Assembly (NCBI RefSeq): GCF_014633365.1
Contig: NC_068344.1
Location: forward strand, 11,299,669 to 11,363,668
DNA from: Diospyros lotus
Lineage: Eukaryota; Streptophyta; Magnoliopsida; Ericales; Ebenaceae
Reading direction: 5' to 3'
DNA length: 64,000 nucleotides
The position numbers and the translations under genes were made by a program. Below the pieces are notes generated by a model. The model had not been told where the DNA came from and made no database searches. It worked only from the letters and a program-made list of their open reading frames with translations. Below, piece after piece: positions 58,023 to 64,000 of the stretch (position 1 is its first letter; each line of letters begins with the position of its first letter).

Positions 58023-59312
58023 ATCAGTCTGAAATCAAACATTACTTAGATTAACTTTGAATCCTTTTACCATTTTTAAGGACTTCATACTTCTTCCCAT
58101 AGGTTTGGTTTCTACTCCCAAACTCCTAGTGAAATTTCAGTATGACTTGAGTTATATATACCTCAAACCATATTACATAAATCTCCCAAAGGTCCTTTTT
58201 TCGGTTATCTCGATAATGATTTGGGTCCCGATACAGTTGCCTAAGGCATAACCTACCCACATGTCCCATCTCACATATCGTACCTAGATTTTTGAACATC
58301 ATGTGTCATATATACTAACATCTCAATGACTTTATACATCAAATCATGATGTCCCAAGTCATAAACAATCAAAATTTCCAACTCGAAACCTCTACCAGGC
58401 TCAAGACTTCACCTTGATCACTTAATCAACTAAGTTGATACCAAATTGACATGACTCATTCTTATGAGTCGTTTCCTTAAGGTAACCTTACCTCGATTCC
58501 AAAATCCAAAGCACCAACCTTACCTTAATTCAGATAGTCCAAGAACCTCCTCCCTCAACTACTTCGGGCCGATCGAACTTTTGGGCAGCATTTGCACCTT
58601 CCTCACCGCCATTCAGGGCCAATGTTCACACACATTTACGGGTGGCCTTCACACAAACCCATTTCCCTTGATGAACCTGGGGTTACCCACCTTGCCTATA
58701 GGACTTTTGGGCAACATTCGCACCTCCCTCACCATATCATGGCTAAGGTTCTAGGCCTGCCGAACTTTTGGGCAGTCATTGCACCTCCCTCACCCCATCA
58801 CATGGCTAAGGTTCTTGCATGGGTGGCTACAAAGATGTGGTCACCCTTTAGCCTATTGGGAGTCAGCTCTGAGGTGTGCCTTCCTTACATACATTTAGTA
58901 TTTTTCAAATCCCTGAACTCGCTAGTCTCCCCAAAATTCTTAGCTTAAATCCCAAGATTTACAGTGGCTTTGTACATCTAGCCACGTACAATTTTTTGAT
59001 CATCTAACAAGTTCTAACTAAACAATGTTAACCTTTGTGGTACTCCTCATGCAACACCCCCTTACGTTCGCTCTAAATCCAAAACCCCTAAATCTCCAAG
59101 TAGGGTTTTTAACTAGCTTCTCTCTAATATAAACTATAACACCCCTAATTTCCCAGGTGTTAAATAACTTAGGATTTCAAGATTTTTTTTCACAACACAT
59201 CCACTAATCCCAATTTCACCTTCTCAACCTATTAAAACTCAAATAGCTAATACAAGAGTTATAATTACAAATGCGGAAGTAAGATCAAACCTGATATGGT
59301 ACATAACCATAA
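58023..59312 (-). other. Decayed gag/leader region of element G
   Basis: No clean ORF on the minus strand. Three diverged tandem copies of a roughly 85-110-bp unit (ACTTTTGGGCA, GCACCTCCCTCACC, ATGGCTAAGGTT) lie at 58560-58820. They could be repeated zinc-knuckle-type gag sequence, but this is a guess. A TATAACACCCCTAATTT word at 59147 resembles an LTR start; no matching end was found. Plus-strand ORFs at 58464-58948 are shadows of the repeats. Confidence 0.4.
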
Positions 59313-59532
59313 TGTTTTATTTATCATATGAGAAACCATTCAAGACGTCTACAAAATGAATTACATGGATATTATCTCTTGAAAATGATAATCGAACATC
59401 TCAAACATAACCAAAAACATACTAAGGTTTGCATAGGTTTCGTACATAAGTAAAGACATACTAATACATGCTACATTCAGCTAAATAAACTTATTCTTCA
59501 GCTATCTCTTTCCCTTAGAGCCACTTGTTAAA

Positions 59533-59588
59533 CCTGGAATGTTTAAATATTTCAAGGACACAGTTCAATTAGAAGGTGAATCTTCTAA
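59533..59588 (-). other. Conserved stem-loop pair in 5' LTR of G
   Basis: Stem 1: TTAGAAG (59569-59575) with CTTCTAA (59582-59588), 7 bp. Stem 2 is partly decayed (CTGGAATGTTT against AAATATTTCA). Confidence 0.55.
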
Positions 59589-60642
59589 TGAGAACTCCAA
59601 AACAGTTTATATAAATGCATGAATCAGTATAAAATGTATGAGGAAACAACGAGAACTACTCCGAACTACCTCGTGAATAGCCTTGCATAGTTTTCGTATT
59701 TTGGCTATAACTCCCTCATTTTAGCTTCGATTCGACCCTCGTTCGAACCTATAGATCCCTCTCTTCCCTCTCTACAGGAATATTACAAAAAATTGAACTT
59801 ACCCCCACCATTATTCTGACTTTTTAACATGAACTTCGGGATGCTTTGAAAACCCCGCCGACAAGGCTTGTTCTCCCTCGATTTTGCTCCAACCTTCCTC
59901 ATTCCTTTCACAGATTTCTCCTATTTCTCAAGCACAAATCCCTCACCTCAATCTCTCGAGTGGATCTCAAATGGAATGGTTTATGAACAACCCCATGGCC
60001 TTATTTATAGACATTTCAGACCAATCACGCGTCGCCACGTCATTACTCCTCACCATACCTCTCATTTTTCCCCATTCCTAACACCTTACTGTTAGTGTAG
60101 GTGCTCTAGACCCAATCAGATTGGGCATGTTGTACACTGACAATTGTAATCATGTTGTTATTTGAATAAGGAGTTATTCAAATTCACAAGAAGTCATTCT
60201 ATTAGTTTCTTGTTATTATTGTAATAACCGAATGAAACTAGATAGAAGTCCATATGATGTATACTGTGAATAATCTATAAAGATGTGAGATGATGCATCA
60301 CAGTTTATAGACATCATTAAACGTCCCAAGTCGTAGCAATGTCAAGAATGGACATTGACAATTGCGGTAAGACTTGTATGTGCTATGTTTTTGCTATGTG
60401 ATAGCAATGGGGATCTCACACCCATAGGCATGGGGATGCCTAGACAAGTACATAGGTGACCAATGTTGGAGAACGTGTCACTGGACATGACTCGCCATGA
60501 GAATCCATTTTGGTTATATGTTGATGAAATTCTCATACGAGATGGGTGTAACTGATCCTTGGACCTGAGGTTGTCACGGTCATCTCATAAGAAGATTGGT
60601 ATGCTTTGACATCGTTTCGATGGGCCTAGACAAAGGCTGCAC

Positions 60643-60888
60643 GTGGGCGATCGTTGGGTATATCATGAGGCTTATGGAGATGGGTGCATAGCCAAGATGG
60701 GACTCGTCTATCCCTTGATAGAGGATGATGTATCTAAGGCGCCTTCGGTGGATATTCACTTTAAATCCATGGCCATGGTGAAAGAGATCAATAAGGAGTT
60801 ATTGATTCACTTTCTATTAAGTGAAGATATCCGAAAGACCGAAGAAAACTCATGTGATCATTATCAAGCAACACATCGCCATACTTGA
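60643..60888 (+). other. Conserved short ORF inside copia LTR (copy 5)
   Basis: 81 codons, the longest version of the shared U3 ORF, with EAYGDGCIAKMGLVYPL and EDDVSKAPSVDIHFKS. No known domain. The antisense strand just upstream (60342-60536) also keeps a 64-codon ORF in all five copies. Confidence 0.35.
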
Positions 60889-61707
60889 GATCACATAAGA
60901 TGCATTGACGAGAGGATCGTATTACACGGTAACCATGCTCGTGAAAGGTTATTTGCGGATTATGAATCCTTCTGAATAATTGGGTAGGCATGACGCCTTG
61001 CTAGAGGCCAATCTTGTCTTATGTGTTCGTACCGACACATTGCCAACATATTCGGAAGCCTAATGAGTCATACGCAATAGGCACGGTCCCTGGCTTAAAC
61101 CAGGAGAATGGACGTATGGTTAAGTGGGACACTTCGGCAAGAAGTTGTACCGTCGTAGGTTCTCACGGAAAAAGAACAGATAGATGTAATGACGTCGATA
61201 TGACGAGGAGTCGTCGTAATGGAAAGAGTTTCCTAAAAATGGCATTTGATTAAATTAGGAAGGAGTTTCTAATTTAATGATTTTCTATTTGTTGGAGTGG
61301 CAAATAGGAAATAAAATATTTTTGGGCTTAAGTTAATATTTGGACTAAATTAGATTTGGGCCAAATATTAAATTAAATATTATATTTGGACTAAATTAGA
61401 TTTGGGCCAAATATTAAAATAAATATTATATTTGGACTAAATTAGATTTGGGCCAAATATTAAATATTATATTTGGACCAAATTAGATTTGGGCCAAATA
61501 TTAAATAAAATATATTTGGGCTTGAATTAGATTTGGGCCATAATATTTTATTTAACCTATAAAAGGATTGGGTCATTTAATTATATTTCTAGTTGGACTA
61601 GAATAAGCCCACTTATGATTCTAATTAAATTAGAATTAATGGGCTAGCCCAATCCATTAGGGTTTTAGAAACCCTAGGATATTTCATTATAAATATCATT
61701 TTATAGG

Positions 61708-61956
61708 TTGCCCATGATAGAGGTGATTTTTGGTGTCGTTTTTCAAGAGTTGAAAAACGCATTGCCATTCACTCTTTTCCGTTTCTTTTGGCATCGATTT
61801 GAAACGTGGGTGTTCTTTTACCGTCCATACACAAGCCGCACAAAGGAGAAGGAGCTAGCACTCCTATTCCGCTCTCCTTGCCAACGGATGCGTGCCGCGT
61901 ATCACGAGTTAGAGGCCGGACGCTTGGACGGCTCGAATCCGCGAACGACTCGATAA
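61708..61956 (+). other. Conserved leader ORF in copia LTR (copy 5)
   Basis: 82 codons starting 13 bp after the TATA box region; the last 68 match the ORFs of copies 2, 3 and 4. It would lie at the very 5' end of the transcript or overlap its start, so translation is uncertain. Confidence 0.3.
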
Positions 61957-62642
61957 TCTAAAGGTTAGATTTATTTATTTGTTTGTGAATGATTTGATTT
62001 CGACGTTGATCCAATCGCCGGGATCGGGGTAAGGTTCAAATTTTTTGAACTACGCTGCTTGCCCCGTAGCGATCTTGCTTTACTTTCACTTACCTCTTTA
62101 CTCCTCACCATACCTTTCACCTTTCCCCCTTACTAACATCTCACCTCATAATTAACGAAGCCATACCCTCACAATTAACTTCATAATCTCTTTTTAGACT
62201 TTGCACAATCCTCAAATATCGAATTAATAATCATCGAGATACTTAAAATCCAAGCTTGATAACTCCAAGTTATTCGATAAGTACGTTTTTTCCCCAGTAT
62301 CCTTACAGGACATTTATTTCATCTCGATACCACTTTGGGGTTGCTCTATTCACAAAATTAGAGCCTCTTCAGGGATCTTTGGATTTCCCAAAAGCCCCTT
62401 ATCATCATTCGATCTTTCAAGACGACTCACAACTGTACCAAAAATTGTCTTTGATTTGATTTCTTTTGGCGTTATAAATCTCGCCTCGAGACGCTCATTA
62501 ATGACCTTTTTCCTTAGGTATCTAAGCTCCAGGTCACTCCCTACAACTGATTCGGTCACTTGTTTCCCTTACAATCCAATTTTTTGATATGTCAAACTCA
62601 CTTAAATTACATGGCAATCTCAAAAAAATATGGGGTATTACA

Positions 62643-62790
62643 AAAGGGATTCATACTTGTTGCCTACGAGGAGAGTTTGTAATTCTCTCTCATTTCATGT
62701 CGATTTGTATTAAGTTCCTTTAAGGCCTCAAATAAGGTATTGTATCTCCCTATAATTCTTGTGGAATGATTCCTAAGCTTATGGGATAGG
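62643..62790 (-). pseudogene. Tail of a SIRE-like 3' ORF (probably of element P)
   Basis: The minus strand reads open through TLFEALKELNTNRHEMREN to a stop near 62665, a helical tail like the one at 2590-2800. It adjoins G, as LTR P does on the other side, so G probably lies in or at the 3' end of P. Confidence 0.35.
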
Positions 62791-63471
62791 TTTCTAGGGG
62801 ATGTGGAAGTGTTGTGTATGAATTTAAAGGTGTGAGTCATAGGGGTTATCGACCGATTGGGCTAATTGTCGACCATTTGGGTGTCTTGTGGGAGGGAATT
62901 GTCAAATAGCTCAAGGAAGTTATTGCTTAATTTCCCCAAAGTCATAGACTGTCGACCAATTGCTGGTAATTGTTGATTGATTCTGCCAAAAATGGTTATT
63001 CAGCATTAGGCTTGGATTGCATTTCAGGTGGATCATTTGTTATGTGTGCTTAGGCATGAGCATGGTAGTGTGATTAGGAGCACTAGCATTGCATTGGGTG
63101 TGTTTTTCTATGTGGGCGAAGCATGGCCTGATGCCTGGTTTTATTGGGGCCTTGTATCACGTTTATGCTTATACCATAATGCATTTTCTATGTGCTGCAT
63201 TGCATGGTTTCAGATGTACGCAACAAATTTATTCGCAGGGTACCCGCGAGCTTAGCTCGCTATGTTATGATGATGTTATATAAGTATTGGCTTGAGATGA
63301 TATTACATGAGCATTAGCTTAAGATTGTGACGAGAGCTTTGGCTCATGATGGATGTGGTGTTGATGGATGTGATATGGGATGGACGTGGTATGAGAGCTT
63401 TGGCTCATGTGCTTGATATACCATCTAATTCATGGTTGCAGTCAGGTTTGTAAGCATAACCTTATGAGCCA
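62791..63471 (+). other. LTR-like sequence, unassigned
   Basis: No gene. TCGACC-type words (62850-62960) recall SIRE-like U3 sequence. 'gcgagcttagctcgc' (63247) and two 'gagctttggctcatg' words (63326, 63392) recall the 3' half of the B LTR. Overlapping ORFs at 63028-63283 match nothing known. Confidence 0.3.
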
Positions 63472-63476
63472 GTGTG

Positions 63477-63637
63477 TGTAATACCCCAAGAGTTTAGAGA
63501 ATGGTAGTATATATCGAGAATAAGTGAATAAGTAAGGAATAAAACAATACCAGCTGAAACAATACCAACTGGTGTTGTTTTCTTCTTTACTTATCCTTGA
63601 TATATACTACCCTTCTCTGGGATCTTGGGGTATTACA
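63477..63637. mobile_element. 161-bp inverted repeat with LTR-like ends
   Basis: The two arms are reverse complements of one another with mismatches over nearly the whole length. The ends are TGTAATACCCCAAGA and TCTTGGGGTATTACA. GTGTG occurs directly on both sides (63472-63476, 63638-63642), as a 5-bp TSD would. It encodes nothing. It could be a MITE, or two inverted copies of a gypsy LTR start. Confidence 0.6.
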
Positions 63638-63642
63638 GTGTG

Positions 63643-64000
63643 TATCTTATGTGGGTCCCTTAGTTCATTATATGTGTATGGCAACTCCACCCTTGGACAC
63701 CCTGGCCGAGGCACCAAGGGGAAGGTGTTAAAAAGAAATGGTACCTACTGGGGTTATGGGGGAACGCATACACACAAGACTGGAAAAGATAATAAGACTA
63801 TAAATAGCTAAGCAACATATTGCCATGTACAATGGGTTATACATTTGTAGTGTCACAACAAAAGACAAAATAAGGCCCACAAAACCATACAACTACAACC
63901 CCAGGCACACACCAAAGAAAACCCCAAAGATCTTTTGGTGATGATGGCTCTGTACACACCTAGACGCTGGACCCCACCTAACTAGGCTCCCAGTCAACCA
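63643..64000. other. No feature recognised
   Basis: No coding, repeat or RNA feature that I can support; the window ends here. Confidence 0.4.

Larger units (their letters stand above)
60090..62088 (+). mobile_element. Copia-family solo LTR, copy 5, in 5' LTR of G
   Basis: 1999 bp, TGTTAGTGTAGG...TTTACTTTCA, TSD CTTAC (60085-60089, 62089-62093). The only plus-strand copy of this family here. Five U3 units (61310-61540). TATA box TATAAATA at 61688-61695, just before the leader ORF at 61708. Confidence 0.95.
47301..62642 (-). mobile_element. Reverse-oriented Ty3/gypsy element 'G' with both LTRs
   Basis: LTRs at 47301-51072 and 59313-62642 share 'ttatttatcatatgagaaacc' at one end and 'atggggtattaca' at the other. 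The PPT is at 51073-51090 (minus strand AAGGGGGGGAGAA before TGTAATACCCC). The internal minus-strand order is PR, RT, RNase H, IN. Four nested solo LTRs interrupt it. I could not match a TSD at 47296-47300 (CTTAG) and 62643-62647 (AAAGG), so one edge may be altered. Without insertions it is about 7 kb plus LTRs of 1.3-1.8 kb. Confidence 0.7.
59313..62642 (-). mobile_element. 5' LTR of element G (split)
   Basis: About 1.33 kb of LTR sequence split by a copia solo LTR at 60090-62088. Minus-strand TATA (CTATAAATAA, 60001-60010). It ends ATGGGGTATTACA like the 3' LTR. The stem-loop pair is at 59533-59588. Confidence 0.7.

Noticed and set aside
47296..62647. A TSD for element G
   Set aside because: CTTAG on the left and AAAGG on the right do not match; not claimed.
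1..64000. tRNA, rRNA or host protein genes
   Set aside because: Looked for tRNA-like B boxes, rRNA words and known host domains in the ORFs; none seen. A tRNAscan or protein search could still find a short one.

Overview
This window looks like repeat-rich nuclear DNA from a flowering plant, probably a dicot; that last step is inference. I see no host gene, rRNA, tRNA or CRISPR array. Nearly all of it is LTR retrotransposons (Ty1/copia, Ty3/gypsy chromovirus-like and Ty3/gypsy Tat-like) stacked inside one another. Many junctions can be fixed to the base because LTRs with TG...CA ends are flanked by 5-bp target-site duplications (TSDs). Almost every coding region is damaged by stops, frameshifts, truncations or nested insertions.

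Layout: 1-2800 holds a minus-strand SIRE-like copia fragment (gag, LTR, tail of a 3' ORF). 2810-10722 is a reverse-oriented solo LTR ('E2', TSD TTACA) split by a 5'-truncated plus-strand chromovirus-like element ('B', 4381-10199) that keeps an open integrase and a 4.2-kb LTR full of minisatellites. 10756-11563 is a possible TIR DNA transposon. 11.6-19.9 kb holds degenerate tandem repeats and the remains of a second Tat-type accessory gene, split by a copia solo LTR (14273-16178) and a gypsy solo LTR ('E', 16375-18508).

20170-45661 is one reverse-oriented solo LTR ('D') blown apart by two insertions. The first is a complete copia element (20944 to about 30283) with two LTRs, an initiator-Met-type PBS and a PPT. 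The second is a complete Tat-lineage element (31576-45607, TSD CTAAT, two 673-bp LTRs). The Tat element carries gag-pro-RT-RH-second RH-IN on the minus strand and, converging on it, a plus-strand intron-containing accessory gene with its own TATA box. Its pol is itself interrupted by solo LTR 'S1' (37862-40448, TSD CCGTC). D in turn sits in a SIRE-like copia LTR ('P', 45662-47300 plus a short piece left of 20170), so the stack is four levels deep.

47301-62642 is a reverse-oriented gypsy element ('G') with both LTRs, each split by a solo LTR of the same copia family (48261-50260, TSD CAAAT; 60090-62088, TSD CTTAC). Its internal part is split by solo LTR 'S2' (51283-53158, TSD GTCTT) and by a SIRE-like solo LTR (55098-57229, TSD CGAAC). 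62643-64000 has a 3'-ORF tail, LTR-like DNA and a 161-bp inverted repeat with LTR-like ends.

The most interesting signals are: (1) two neighbouring stem-loops kept at the same place in six gypsy LTRs, with apparently compensatory base changes; (2) the spliced antisense gene of the Tat element; (3) short ORFs kept in several copies of one copia LTR; (4) thirteen copies of a perfect 10-bp palindrome near the start of the B LTR transcript.
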